From Hymenobacter aranciens (GTDB taxonomy: Bacteria; Bacteroidota; Bacteroidia; Cytophagales; Hymenobacteraceae), in assembly GCF_030580865.1 (NCBI RefSeq), contig NZ_JAUQSY010000003.1, positions 1-64,000 on the forward strand: a stretch of 64,000 nt of DNA. Reading direction: 5' to 3'. Each line of letters starts with the position of its first letter. Position 1 is the first letter of the stretch. This document shows positions 10,011 through 18,568 of this stretch, piece by piece. The notes below the pieces were generated by a model. It made no database searches. It was not told the origin of the DNA and saw only the letters and a list, made by a program, of their open reading frames with translations. A program made the position numbers and the translations under genes.

Positions 10011-10361
10011 CTAGCGTCGCATCGTGTCTGGTAGCGGCGAGCTGTAATCGAGGCGCCGGAGACGGGTTTCGGGCGTGGTATTGTTGGCGTCGTTGGTGTT
10101 CACATTTTCGACGCGCTTACGGCGGTTGATATCGGCGGCCTGCTCGCCGAGGCGCATGCGGTTGGGCGTAGCGTCGGGTACGGCGGGGGCCACGCCGTTG
10201 TTGTTATAGATGGCGCGGCGGTCGGCGTCGGTGCGCACTTCGGTAGGGATGCCGGTGCTGGGCGCGGCCGTTTCGCCCGATTGCTCGGTGGCGGTGCAGG
10301 CGGCCAGCAGCGCCAGCGCGGCTACTGGAATAAGACGAGAAAAAACGGGCAGGAAAGTCAT
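10011..10361 (-). CDS. Small lipoprotein of unknown function
   Basis: 116 residues from the ATG at 10359-10361, chosen over the upstream ATG because it starts a normal lipoprotein signal (MTFLPVFSRLIPVAALAL, lipobox LAAC). The mature part is hydrophilic and probably disordered, rich in Asn, Thr, Arg and Pro, with NVNTNDANNTT in the middle and an Arg-Arg C-terminus. No family is recognised. It follows the DUF3050 gene in the same direction, with 73 bp between them, and ends next to a hairpin repeat. Confidence 0.7.
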   Translation of the reverse strand: MTFLPVFSRLIPVAALALLAACTATEQSGETAAPSTGIPTEVRTDADRRAIYNNNGVAPAVPDATPNRMRLGEQAADINRRKRVENVNTNDANNTTPETRLRRLDYSSPLPDTMRR

Positions 10362-10434
10362 AATTAGGAAAAAGGCCGCCCGAATACCGGGCAACCCTCC
10401 TGAAACGTATGCCGGGCCGGGCAAGTTCGGGGGA

Positions 10435-11229
10435 CTAGGCCGCCAATGCCGGCTGGGTGTGAGTGGGTTTGATGCCGTCCCAGAGTATCATGCGGGCCTC
10501 CATGCAGCGGATGGCTACCTGCTGGCAATCCTGCCAGCACTGCGGGTCGTCGCCGCATAGCTCGCGTACCATCTGCTGCGCCAGGGGAGCATGTACTTCC
10601 TCATCCAGCTCAATATGACGGTCAAGGTAGTAAGTAAACGTGTCGAGCCGGCCCGGAAACTTATCGCGCAATTCGCCAACCAGCTGCCGGAACATGGCCG
10701 GAATTACATCTTCCCGCCCAAAGGTGAAGGCTGCAGCTACCAGACAACTGCGCCCGGTATTGATGATGGAAAACGTAGTTTCGACGAATTGCCGCACCGA
10801 GTTGGGCACTTGCGCCGCCGCCAGCGCCTCGCTCACAGAACGGCCGGCAGCCAGCGCCGCCAGCAGACGGCGGATAGGGCCGGTATCGGCGCCGCACTCG
10901 TCCATGGCCCGCAGATATAGTTCGAAGTGGCTGGCTGGCTGGCCGTGCTGGTCCACGTCACTTTCTTCTTCCAGTACAATTTCGTTAATCAGGCGGCGCG
11001 TCGCCGGGTTTTTGCTGGGCACCCAGGGTACTTCCACGCAGGTCAGGCCGCGCTGCAACGATTTCAGCAGCGACATAAAATCCCAGACGGCGAACACATG
11101 ATGCTCCATGAAGCGCTGCAAATCGGGTAAGGTTTGCAGGCGGTAGTACAATCCATTATTCAACAGCACGCGTCGGGTCTGGGCTATTTCTTGTTGCAGA
11201 AAATGAATTGGGTCGTGAGAGTTACTCAT
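10435..11229 (-). CDS. DUF3050 family protein (haem-oxygenase-like fold)
   Basis: 264 residues matching DUF3050, which is related to haem-oxygenase-like helical proteins including di-metal oxidases. Helices carry acidic and His residues typical of that fold: FMEHHVFAVWDFM, the EIVLEEESDVD stretch, SHFELYLRAMDECG, and DRHIELDEEVHAPLAQQM near the C-terminus. These could form a di-iron site, but that assignment is inferred from spacing only. A biological role has not been established for most members. It is upstream of the small lipoprotein gene and may share its transcript. Confidence 0.82.
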   Translation of the reverse strand: MSNSHDPIHFLQQEIAQTRRVLLNNGLYYRLQTLPDLQRFMEHHVFAVWDFMSLLKSLQRGLTCVEVPWVPSKNPATRRLINEIVLEEESDVDQHGQPASHFELYLRAMDECGADTGPIRRLLAALAAGRSVSEALAAAQVPNSVRQFVETTFSIINTGRSCLVAAAFTFGREDVIPAMFRQLVGELRDKFPGRLDTFTYYLDRHIELDEEVHAPLAQQMVRELCGDDPQCWQDCQQVAIRCMEARMILWDGIKPTHTQPALAA

Positions 11230-11320
11230 CGGTAGTAGTAGAGAGAAGTATGATAGTAAGAAGCAAGAGCGCTAAGCAGCCATAAAGGTTGCTGCGCGAA
11301 GCGCAAGACTAACGCAGAAG

Positions 11321-11345
11321 CCCCCCGGCTTGGTTTGCCGGAGGG
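11321..11345 (-). terminator. Hairpin downstream of msrB
   Basis: A 9-bp stem (11321-11329 with 11337-11345, one G-U pair when read on the minus strand) with a 7-nt loop lies 40 bp past the msrB stop codon. It has no long T run, so it is a weak terminator candidate. Confidence 0.45.
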
Positions 11346-11384
11346 CCTCGATTTATACATTACCCCCGAAAAGTATCGTCGAGC

Positions 11385-11936
11385 TTACTTGGGCTCGAAT
11401 TTCAGCGCGTCGCCGTCCATACAGTAGCGCTGGCCGGTGGGCTCGGGTCCGTCGTTGAATACGTGGCCGAGGTGGCCGCCGCACTTGGCACACACAATTG
11501 CGTCGCGGCTCATGCCGTAGCTTTCGTCCGATTTTACTTTCAGGCTGTTATCCGTAGCCGGCGCCCAGAAGCTGGGCCAGCCGGTGCCGGAATCGAATTT
11601 GGTGGCCGAGGTGAAGAGCAGGTTGTGGTCGGCGGCACAGTAGAAGTTGCCGGCGCGGTGCTCTTTGTGTAATGGATTGGAAAAAGCGCGCTCCGTACCT
11701 TCTTGCCGCAGAATGTAGTACTGTTTGGGAGAGAGCTGGGCTTTCCATTCCGCGTCGGTTTTGCGCACCGGGTATTCATCGGGTTTGCCAGTAACGGGCT
11801 TGGGCTGGAAGTATTTTTTTTCCTGCACCGTGGCACCGTGAGGGCCGGTAGCCACTTTGGTGGATTTGGAATTCTGGGAGCAGGCCGAGTTGAGCGTCAG
11901 CAGCGACACGAGGGCCAGCAGAAACGGGAATCGCAT
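11385..11936 (-). CDS. msrB: Exported peptide-methionine (R)-S-oxide reductase
   Basis: 183 residues. A lipoprotein signal (MRFPFLLALVSLLTL, then SAC) directs it to the envelope, where it would repair oxidised methionines of exported proteins. The MsrB domain covers about residues 50-183: FDSGTGWPSFWAP, the CAKCGGHLGHVF zinc pair, and the catalytic Cys in RYCMDGDALKF. The first of the two zinc CxxC pairs is half lost: the sequence reads FYCAADHN, so one Cys is replaced by Asp. That is unusual for the zinc-binding form. The electron donor is not encoded nearby. Confidence 0.93.
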   Translation of the reverse strand: MRFPFLLALVSLLTLNSACSQNSKSTKVATGPHGATVQEKKYFQPKPVTGKPDEYPVRKTDAEWKAQLSPKQYYILRQEGTERAFSNPLHKEHRAGNFYCAADHNLLFTSATKFDSGTGWPSFWAPATDNSLKVKSDESYGMSRDAIVCAKCGGHLGHVFNDGPEPTGQRYCMDGDALKFEPK

Positions 11937-12148
11937 GGGAAAAGAGGCTTAAGGAATACCGGCACAACGTACGGCGCGGCAGTGCGGTTCGGTCTTGCGC
12001 GGCGCGGAAAAAAATGGCGGGGAACCTTCGCTAAGGCTCACGGCTTTAGGGCCAAGCTCTTGTATAATCAGAGCCTTGCCGTTGCGGGTGGCGGCAAAGC
12101 CTGGTTGTTAATCCTTGATTACCATAAGGATTTGCGCTAATTTCTCCG

Positions 12149-12156
12149 TACCTTTG
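12149..12156 (+). promoter_or_regulatory. Promoter -7 box for typA
   Basis: TACCTTTG matches the Bacteroidota -7 consensus TAnnTTTG and ends 21 bp before the typA ATG. No TTG lies at the ideal 19-20 nt upstream, so the -33 element is unclear. Confidence 0.5.
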
Positions 12157-12177
12157 CACCCGCAAAAACAGACCCTC

Positions 12178-13989
12178 ATGGCTCAAAACATTCGTAATAT
12201 TGCCATCATCGCTCACGTTGACCACGGCAAAACCACTCTCGTAGATAAAATTATCCACGCCTCCAAAATCTTCGACGCTCACCAGCAGTTCGATGACCTC
12301 ATCCTCGACAACAACGACCTGGAGCGGGAGCGCGGCATTACCATCGTATCCAAAAACGTATCGGTTCGCTACAAAGACGTTAAAATCAACATCATCGACA
12401 CCCCTGGTCACGCCGACTTCGGCGGCGAGGTGGAGCGGGTGCTGAAAATGGCCGACGGCGTGCTACTGCTGGTCGATGCCTTCGAAGGCGCCATGCCGCA
12501 GACGCGCTTCGTACTCGGCAAAGCCATCGATTTGGGCCTGAAACCCATCGTAGTAGTCAACAAAGTTGACAAAGAGAACTGCCGCCCCGACGAGGTGCAC
12601 GAGCAGGTATTCGACCTCATGTTCAACCTCGGCGCCACCGAGGACCAGCTCGATTTCGTGACCCTCTACGGCTCGTCGAAGCAAGGCTGGATGAGCACCG
12701 ACTGGAAAGAGAAAACCGACAGCATCGTGCCCCTGCTCGACGCCGTTATTGCCTCCATCCCGCCGGCGCCTTCCAACGAAGGCACGCCGCAAATGCAGGT
12801 GACCTCGCTCGACTACTCGTCGTTTGTGGGCCGTATTGCCATCGGCCGCGTGCAACGCGGTACGCTGAAAGAAGGCGCCCAAATGAGCCTCTGCAAAGCT
12901 GATGGCAGCATTAAAAAGGTTCGCATCAAGGAGCTGCAGATTTTCGAAGGTCTGGGCCGCGTGAAGGTAGGTGAAGTAGGCAGCGGCGAAATCTGCGCCG
13001 TGACCGGCATCGAAGGCTTCGACATCGGCGATACGCTAGCCGATGCCGAAAACCCCGAGCCGCTGGAGCGCATCAGCATCGACGAGCCGACGATGAACAT
13101 GCTCTTCACCATCAACAACTCGCCGTTCTTCGGCAAGGAAGGTAAGTTCGTGACTTCGCGCCACCTGCGCGACCGTCTGTTCAAGGAAACCGAGAAAAAC
13201 CTGGCCCTGCGCGTGCACGAAACCGACCGCGAGGACACCTTCCTGGTGTATGGCCGCGGCATTCTACACTTGTCGGTACTCATCGAAACGATGCGCCGCG
13301 AGGGCTACGAGCTGCAGCTCGGCCAGCCGCAGGTGCTCTATAAAGAGGACGACAACGGCAACCGCCTGGAGCCCGTGGAGCACTTGGTAGTGGACGTGCC
13401 CGAGGAAACCGCTGGTAAGGTTATCGAATTGGTGACCATGCGCAAAGGCGAGCTGACAATCATGGAGCCAAAGGGCGACCTGCAGCACCTGGAGTTCAAT
13501 ATTCCGAGCCGCGGCCTCATCGGCCTGCGCAACAACGTGCTGACCGCCACCGCTGGTGAGGCCATCATGAACCACCGCTTCGCCAGCTACGAGCCCTTCA
13601 AGGGCCAGATTCCGGGCCGCATCTCGGGCTCGCTGATTTCGCTGGAAAGCGGCCCCGGCACCGCCTACACCATCGACAAGATGCAGGACCGCGGCGTGTT
13701 CTTCATCGACCCGGGTGAGGAAGTGTACGGCGGCCAGGTAATCGGCGAGCACACCCGCCCGAACGACCTGACCATCAACATTCAAAAAGGTAAGAAGCTG
13801 ACCAACATGCGCGCCAGCGGCACCGACGACAACGTGAAAATCGCGCCCAAGCGCCAGTTCTCGCTCGAAGATGCTATGGAGTACATTCAGAAGGATGAGT
13901 ACCTGGAAGTGACGCCGAAATCGGTGCGCATGCGCAAGATTTTCCTCGATGAAAACGAGCGTCTGCGCTACGCTAAGTCTTCGGACTAA
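12178..13989 (+). CDS. typA: Ribosome-associated GTPase TypA/BipA
   Basis: 603 residues from the ATG at 12178, just downstream of the -7 box. The G domain shows IAHVDHGKTTLVDK (G1), RERGITI (G2), DTPGHADFGGEVERV (G3) and NKVD (G4), followed by EF-G-like domains II, III and V and the BipA-specific C-terminal domain ending near RYAKSSD. BipA is a translational GTPase that binds the ribosome and supports assembly of the large subunit, especially under cold or stress. Transcribed alone, with a strong terminator 20 bp after the stop. Confidence 0.98.
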   Translation: MAQNIRNIAIIAHVDHGKTTLVDKIIHASKIFDAHQQFDDLILDNNDLERERGITIVSKNVSVRYKDVKINIIDTPGHADFGGEVERVLKMADGVLLLVDAFEGAMPQTRFVLGKAIDLGLKPIVVVNKVDKENCRPDEVHEQVFDLMFNLGATEDQLDFVTLYGSSKQGWMSTDWKEKTDSIVPLLDAVIASIPPAPSNEGTPQMQVTSLDYSSFVGRIAIGRVQRGTLKEGAQMSLCKADGSIKKVRIKELQIFEGLGRVKVGEVGSGEICAVTGIEGFDIGDTLADAENPEPLERISIDEPTMNMLFTINNSPFFGKEGKFVTSRHLRDRLFKETEKNLALRVHETDREDTFLVYGRGILHLSVLIETMRREGYELQLGQPQVLYKEDDNGNRLEPVEHLVVDVPEETAGKVIELVTMRKGELTIMEPKGDLQHLEFNIPSRGLIGLRNNVLTATAGEAIMNHRFASYEPFKGQIPGRISGSLISLESGPGTAYTIDKMQDRGVFFIDPGEEVYGGQVIGEHTRPNDLTINIQKGKKLTNMRASGTDDNVKIAPKRQFSLEDAMEYIQKDEYLEVTPKSVRMRKIFLDENERLRYAKSSD

Positions 13990-14009
13990 ATAGCCTTAGG
14001 CAATTAAAC

Positions 14010-14045
14010 AAAAAAAGGTGCGGCCGTTGGTCGCACCTTTTTTTG
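14010..14045 (+). terminator. Intrinsic terminator of typA
   Basis: A GGTGCG / CGCACC stem flanked by A7 on the left and T8 on the right forms a classic Rho-independent terminator, usable in both directions. Confidence 0.9.
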
Positions 14046-14092
14046 TCTAGCTTTCGTTACTACCTTGCGGGTATATTTTACTTTTTAATCTC

Positions 14093-14362
14093 ATGGATGC
14101 CAACGGACGCAGCAAACGCGACTTACCCGAAGTAGTAGCTGAGATTCTCATTGAGCAGCATGCTATGCGCGAAGAAATAGGTGGTATGCGTCAAGAGATG
14201 CGTGAAGGGCAGGCAAGGATGGAACAGTTGTTCAACAACATGACCACGGCCATTCTGGAAGCTATGGACCGGCAAACTGCCCACTGTGGTGAGGTCAAAA
14301 CTGACGTTGACGACCTGAAAACCCGCGTCACGAAATTGGAAAACCCCGGTGCGGCTGCCTAA
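14093..14362 (+). CDS. Small coiled-coil protein, unknown function
   Basis: 89 residues of mostly charged helix with heptad spacing: REEIGGMRQEMREGQARMEQ, then an ILEAMDRQ segment and a final DVDDLKTRVTKLEN. A parallel coiled coil is likely. No family is recognised and no signal peptide or membrane segment is present. A TACCTTGC box at 14061-14068, one T short of the usual -7 element, lies about 25 bp upstream. The stop codon at 14360-14362 overlaps the stop codon of the methyltransferase remnant on the other strand. Confidence 0.7.
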   Translation: MDANGRSKRDLPEVVAEILIEQHAMREEIGGMRQEMREGQARMEQLFNNMTTAILEAMDRQTAHCGEVKTDVDDLKTRVTKLENPGAAA

Positions 14363-14451
14363 GTGGTCGTGCGTTGCCACACGGCCTCAGCCATGCTCAT
14401 ATTGAGCGACTCGATGCGGTCTATCATTGGGATGATAATATTTTTGTAGCC
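14359..14451 (-). pseudogene. C-terminal remnant of a SpoU/TrmH-type RNA methyltransferase
   Basis: Reading the minus strand from 14451 gives about 27 codons starting GYKNIIIPMIDRIESLN and ending WQRTTT, then TAG at 14359-14361. This matches the SPOUT motif 3 region of the complete gene at 15704-16531 (IIIPMMGRIDSLNVSVAGAV). A stop codon lies two codons upstream and no other part of the gene is detectable, so this is a decayed tail, not a gene. Confidence 0.75.
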
Positions 14452-14480
14452 AGCCTATTAGCAATAGGTTCATTGCTCGT

Positions 14481-14756
14481 TCAGCTGCGCCGCACTTCAA
14501 ATGCTGTGTACTGCTGCATTTCGCCGCGCTGCACCTCTATTTTATCGACTCGCGCGACGGGTGGCCCATGCCGGCACCATTGCTCCAAGTGGTCGAGGGC
14601 CTCGGGCGAGCCTTCGGCCTCGATGGTGACGGTGCCATCCGCGTTGTTGCGGGCAAAGCCACAAAGGCCGAGCTTTTCGGCCAGCTTCCGGGTCGACTCG
14701 CGGAAGAAAACGCCCTGCACGCGGCCGTGGACGCGGATAGTTCGGTGTTCGCTCAT
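14481..14756 (-). CDS. acyP: Acylphosphatase
   Basis: 91 residues, the standard acylphosphatase length. The catalytic Arg sits in HGRVQGVFFRE and the catalytic Asn in GFARNNADGTV, followed by the GSPEAL helix and a strand ending AFEVRRS. The enzyme hydrolyses the carboxyl-phosphate bond of acyl phosphates in the cytoplasm. It lies 21 bp after a lipoprotein gene in the same direction, so the two may be cotranscribed, although their functions are not obviously linked. Confidence 0.96.
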   Translation of the reverse strand: MSEHRTIRVHGRVQGVFFRESTRKLAEKLGLCGFARNNADGTVTIEAEGSPEALDHLEQWCRHGPPVARVDKIEVQRGEMQQYTAFEVRRS

Positions 14757-14777
14757 GCTATGTTCTTACGCAAAGAG

Positions 14778-15638
14778 TTACGGCCGGGGTTTCCGCAGGC
14801 GCAGCGTCCAAGGGCTACCGGCGGGACGGGTCCACTCTACGAAGTTCAGCAATTCAACTTCATGCACGTAGATGCCGTCCAGCGTCAGGTTCTGCGGACT
14901 ATGCGTATCGATATTGTATTCGCTGATAATTAATTGCGGTGCTGTCTTCGACTGGCGCCTCTGCCAGGCGCCGTCAACGTAAACACGCGGGTAACGCGTA
15001 GTGGTATCGGGGCTGTACAGGCGGGCTATTACGCGCCGGTCGGGCGAGAGCGAGTAAACAGGGGCATTGTTACCACCGATTGGCAAAGCCGGCAGCCACG
15101 TTGGTGAGGCTTGCATAGTGTTGAAATCGAGCAGTGTGCCGGTCTCGTCGTGGCCCGCCAGCCACAGCGCCGTGCCGTCGGCCAGCCAGCGGATAGAATA
15201 GCGCAGCAACATTCTGGGCGCCGGCCCCATACGTAGCCACACGGGCCCCGTAGTTGGCACACGCAGCAAAAACACTGAATCGGTGTTTGGGCATTGCGCC
15301 CGGACCAACCAGCGCGGCTCCGGGCCGGGCAGTCGCAGGCTTTGGGAAAAATACACCTGCTTACTGTCAGGCAAACAGGTGCCGGATGGCACCTGCAAGG
15401 CTTTATTATACAAAAACTCGGTGCGCAAGGTGTCGCGGTTCACCTCTATGAAAAACAGTAGGTTCGTTCTTCTAATTGTGTAACGCACGACCAGCGGCGC
15501 GGCCCGACGGTCATTGCGGATAATTTTGGCCGAGCCGCAGGCACCCAGCACTAAACCCGTAACCAGCCCCGCCAGCAATAAACGCGGCCATAGCGAGGCC
15601 GGCACGCAAAATCGAAGAAAAGAAGGCAGCATGGCCAA
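14778..15638 (-). CDS. Lipoprotein of unknown function, WD/beta-propeller-like
   Basis: 286 residues. The N-terminus is a long lipoprotein signal with lipobox GAC (LVTGLVLGACGS). The body alternates short hydrophobic strands with Pro/Asp turns, for example SIRWLADGTALWLAGHDE and APVYSLSPDRRVIARLYSPD, which resembles partial beta-propeller blades as in TolB-like proteins. This is a visual impression, not a family match. The start could be either of two ATGs six bases apart. Upstream of acyP in the same direction. Confidence 0.75.
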   Translation of the reverse strand: MAMLPSFLRFCVPASLWPRLLLAGLVTGLVLGACGSAKIIRNDRRAAPLVVRYTIRRTNLLFFIEVNRDTLRTEFLYNKALQVPSGTCLPDSKQVYFSQSLRLPGPEPRWLVRAQCPNTDSVFLLRVPTTGPVWLRMGPAPRMLLRYSIRWLADGTALWLAGHDETGTLLDFNTMQASPTWLPALPIGGNNAPVYSLSPDRRVIARLYSPDTTTRYPRVYVDGAWQRRQSKTAPQLIISEYNIDTHSPQNLTLDGIYVHEVELLNFVEWTRPAGSPWTLRLRKPRP

Positions 15639-15703
15639 ACGAACTGGTTAACGCTGGGCAAAATACGCCACATTCCTTAAGCTGCCAGCGTACTGCCGGC
15701 CAC

Positions 15704-16531
15704 TCAGGCCAGCTTGCGCTGCCGCACGGCCTCGAAGGCCAGCACCGCCCCCGCCACGCTCACGTTGAGCGAGTCGATGCGGCCCATCATGGGAATGATA
15801 ATGGTTTCGTCGCAAGCCTGTTGAGTGGCTGTGGTGAGGCCGTCGGCCTCGGTGCCCAGCACCAGGGCAGTAGGCGTGGTGAAGTCGTAGTTGGTGTAGG
15901 GCCGGGCCGTGGGCGTGAGCGCAGCAGCGTAGCTGCGAATCCCCTTCGCCCGCAGAAATTCCAGAATGGCCGACATCGGCGCCGCCACCGTGGGCACCGT
16001 GAACACGCAACCGATGCTGGCCCGGATGGCGTTGGGATTATACAAGTCGGTGCGCGGGTCGCCGATGAGCACGGCATCGACGGGCGCAGCGTCGGCGGTG
16101 CGCAGGATGGCGCCGAGGTTGCCGGGTTTTTCGACGGCTTCGAGCACCAGCAGAAGCGGGTTGGCGGGCAGGCGCAGGTCGGCGAGGGTGCTGTGCGGGG
16201 TGCGCAGCACGGCCAGGATGCCGTCGGAGCTTTCGCGGTAGGCTACTTTTTCGAAAACCGGGCGCGTGACCTCGAACCACTCCGGGGCGGGGCGCTGGGG
16301 CGCCAGCAGGCTTTGGATGGCGCGCTGGCCCGTTTCGCCGCCCAGCTCGGGGCAGGTGTAGAGGGCCGCCACGGTCACGCCCGCTTCTACCGCAATGGTC
16401 AGCTCGCGCAGGCCTTCCACCAGCGTGAGGCCCAATTCGCGGCGCTCGGCGGCTTTCTGCTGCAGGCGCAGGAGCTGCTTGATGCGCGGGTTTTGGGGGC
16501 TGCTGAGGCGGTCGGTGGGGGCGGGGAGCAT
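15704..16531 (-). CDS. TrmH/SpoU family RNA 2'-O-methyltransferase
   Basis: 275 residues from the ATG at 16529-16531; the frame continues upstream but that part overlaps the divergent kinase gene and is not protein-like. An N-terminal substrate-binding domain (SSPQNPRIKQLLRLQQKA, LVEGLRELTIA) precedes the SPOUT domain: motif 1 EKPGNLGAILRTADA, motif 2 ALVLGTEADGL, motif 3 IIIPMMGRIDSLNVSVA. Such enzymes methylate ribose 2'-OH groups in rRNA or tRNA using S-adenosylmethionine. The exact target cannot be told. A fragment of a second copy is at 14359-14451. Confidence 0.92.
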   Translation of the reverse strand: MLPAPTDRLSSPQNPRIKQLLRLQQKAAERRELGLTLVEGLRELTIAVEAGVTVAALYTCPELGGETGQRAIQSLLAPQRPAPEWFEVTRPVFEKVAYRESSDGILAVLRTPHSTLADLRLPANPLLLVLEAVEKPGNLGAILRTADAAPVDAVLIGDPRTDLYNPNAIRASIGCVFTVPTVAAPMSAILEFLRAKGIRSYAAALTPTARPYTNYDFTTPTALVLGTEADGLTTATQQACDETIIIPMMGRIDSLNVSVAGAVLAFEAVRQRKLA

Positions 16532-16600
16532 GGGGCGAAGATACGGCCGCCGCCCGTGCAGCCCCAACCTTGCGGGCCGCCGGTGCGTTGAGCCCGCGCG

Positions 16601-16608
16601 TACCTTTA
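16601..16608 (+). promoter_or_regulatory. Promoter -7 box for the kinase-regulator operon
   Basis: TACCTTTA, one base from TAnnTTTG, ends 5 bp before the kinase ATG. This would give a very short or absent leader, so either the start is slightly downstream or the box is fortuitous. Confidence 0.35.
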
Positions 16609-16613
16609 GCCCC

Positions 16614-18107
16614 ATGCGAACCCAAACCGACCTGAAAATCCAACTTGGCTTTGCCATTGCCGTGGGGGTGCTGCTGCTCACCTCGGCGGCTTCGTTCTGG
16701 AGCATTCGCGGGCTGAGCCGGCAAACCACCCGCGTCGAGCATACTTACCAGGTACTGCAAGAGGTAGAGGCCATTACGGCCGTGCTGAAAGATGCCCAGG
16801 CCGGCATGCGCGGCTATCTGCTGACCGGCGATACGGCCTATTTGCGGCCGTACAGTCTGGCCTCGGGGCAGCTGCCGACCAGCCTGAAACGCGTGGATGA
16901 GCTAACCATCGACAACAGCCAGCAGCAGCTGCGGCTTGATTCGCTGCGCAGCCTGGTGGAGCAGGAGTTTCGCATCCTGCGGCCCCTTGTGGACCAGCAA
17001 GCCTCGATGGACCGGGCGGCGATGCGGACGCTGCTCGATACCGACCGGCAGACCATGAAGCAGGTGCGCATGGTGTACGGCCGCATCAGAATCAACGAGC
17101 TGGAGCTACTGGCCCAGCGCAGTGCCACGCAGGAGATTTTCGAGAAAGCCACGCCCATTGTGGTGCTGCTATCGGCCGTGCTGGCGGTGGTTATCGTGGT
17201 AGGGCTGGTGCGCAAAGTGGTGCGCGAGCTGGCCGACAACCGCCGCCTGCAGGCCGAGCTGGCCGCCGTGAACGCGGGCACGGAGCAGCGCATTGCCTCC
17301 ATCCGCGAGCTGGCCGAGCAGGTGGTGCGCGGCGACTACACGGTAAAAATCTCAGATGCCGAGAAGGATAACCTCGGTAGCCTGGCTACGCTGCTCAACC
17401 GCATGACGCAGACGCTGCACGACAGCTTCGGCGCCCTCGAAAAGCGCAATAAGGAGCTCGACCAGTTTGCCTACGTGGCCTCGCACGACCTCAAAGCCCC
17501 GCTACGGGGCGTGAGCACTATTGTGAAATGGATTGAGGACGAGCTGGCCACCGAGCTGTCGCCCCAGATGCGCACGTACCTGGACCAGATGAAGGGCCGC
17601 CTGAACCGCCTCGACGACCTCATCAACGGCCTGCTGGCCTACGCCCGCGCTGGCCGCACCAACCAGCAGCACGAGCAGGTGGACGTGGCCCAATTGCTGC
17701 AGGATGTGCGCGAACTCGTGGTGCCGCCCGATTTTGAGCTGCGCATCGGCCCCAACATGCCTACCTTTGTGACGGACCGGCTAAGCTTGCAGCAAGTATT
17801 CACCAACCTGCTCAGCAACGCCGTGAAATACCACCACACCGGCCGCGGCCACCTGGCCGTGACGTGTGCCGATGCCGGCAATTATTACCAGTTCCGGGTG
17901 CAGGACGACGGCCCGGGCATTGCTCCCGAATACCACCAGAAGATATTTCTGCTCTTCCAGACCCTGCGCGACCGGCACACGGCGGAAAGCACCGGCATCG
18001 GGCTAAGCATCGTAAAGAAAATTATTGACGAACAAAAAGGCACTATTCAGGTAGAGTCGGCCGTGGGGCAGGGCGCCGCCTTCCTCTTTACCTGGCCGAA
18101 AAATTAA
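16614..18107 (+). CDS. CHASE3-domain sensor histidine kinase
   Basis: 497 residues. Start ATG at 16614 gives a short basic N-terminus then membrane helix 1 (about 10-30). A CHASE3 sensory domain covers about 35-175, with KDAQAGMRGYLLTGD. Membrane helix 2 (about 182-200) leads to a HAMP-like linker. The HisKA domain has phospho-acceptor His291 in YVASHDLKAPLRG, and the HATPase domain shows NLLSNAVKYHH (N box), DDGPGIAPEY (G1) and STGIGLSIVKK (G2). The signal sensed is unknown. The gene for its likely partner, a stand-alone receiver, starts 5 bp downstream. Confidence 0.94.
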   Translation: MRTQTDLKIQLGFAIAVGVLLLTSAASFWSIRGLSRQTTRVEHTYQVLQEVEAITAVLKDAQAGMRGYLLTGDTAYLRPYSLASGQLPTSLKRVDELTIDNSQQQLRLDSLRSLVEQEFRILRPLVDQQASMDRAAMRTLLDTDRQTMKQVRMVYGRIRINELELLAQRSATQEIFEKATPIVVLLSAVLAVVIVVGLVRKVVRELADNRRLQAELAAVNAGTEQRIASIRELAEQVVRGDYTVKISDAEKDNLGSLATLLNRMTQTLHDSFGALEKRNKELDQFAYVASHDLKAPLRGVSTIVKWIEDELATELSPQMRTYLDQMKGRLNRLDDLINGLLAYARAGRTNQQHEQVDVAQLLQDVRELVVPPDFELRIGPNMPTFVTDRLSLQQVFTNLLSNAVKYHHTGRGHLAVTCADAGNYYQFRVQDDGPGIAPEYHQKIFLLFQTLRDRHTAESTGIGLSIVKKIIDEQKGTIQVESAVGQGAAFLFTWPKN

Positions 18108-18112
18108 GCGCC

Positions 18113-18523
18113 ATGCGTTCCGTACTGTTAGTAGAAGACGATATTTTTGACACGATGACGGCGGAGAAATCCTTCGCCAAGTTCAACGTGCCCCACCGGC
18201 TCTACACCGCTTTCAACGGTGAGGAAGCCCTTGATTTGCTGCTCGGCCGCAACGGCGTCGAGGCCATCCGGCCGCTGCCGGAGGTGATTCTGCTCGACCT
18301 CAACATGCCCCGCATGAACGGCGAGGAGTTTCTGACCGAGCTGCGCGCCAATGCGGAATTTCAGGCCATTCCGGTGTTCATCACCACTACGTCGGATATG
18401 GAAACCGACCGTAGCGCGGTCGAGGCCTTGGGCATCAGCGGCTACATTGTGAAGCCTCTGGACTTCGAAACCAGTTCCGACCTGGCCGACAGCCTGAGCT
18501 TGCTGGAGCAGCTGCTGAAATAA
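18113..18523 (+). CDS. Single-domain response regulator (receiver only)
   Basis: 136 residues with a complete receiver domain and no output domain. The acidic pair EDD is at 8-10, the phospho-acceptor is Asp62 in LLDLNMPRMNG, the Thr/Ser position lies in FITTTSD, and the conserved Lys114 lies in YIVKPLD. It resembles the Rcp1-type receivers paired with phytochromes and other hybrid-less kinases, which signal by protein contact or phosphorelay. Cotranscribed with the CHASE3 kinase immediately upstream. Confidence 0.94.
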   Translation: MRSVLLVEDDIFDTMTAEKSFAKFNVPHRLYTAFNGEEALDLLLGRNGVEAIRPLPEVILLDLNMPRMNGEEFLTELRANAEFQAIPVFITTTSDMETDRSAVEALGISGYIVKPLDFETSSDLADSLSLLEQLLK

Positions 18524-18568
18524 GCTCGCGGCCGCACAAATTGCCCGAATTTATGCTATTTGCGCCAC

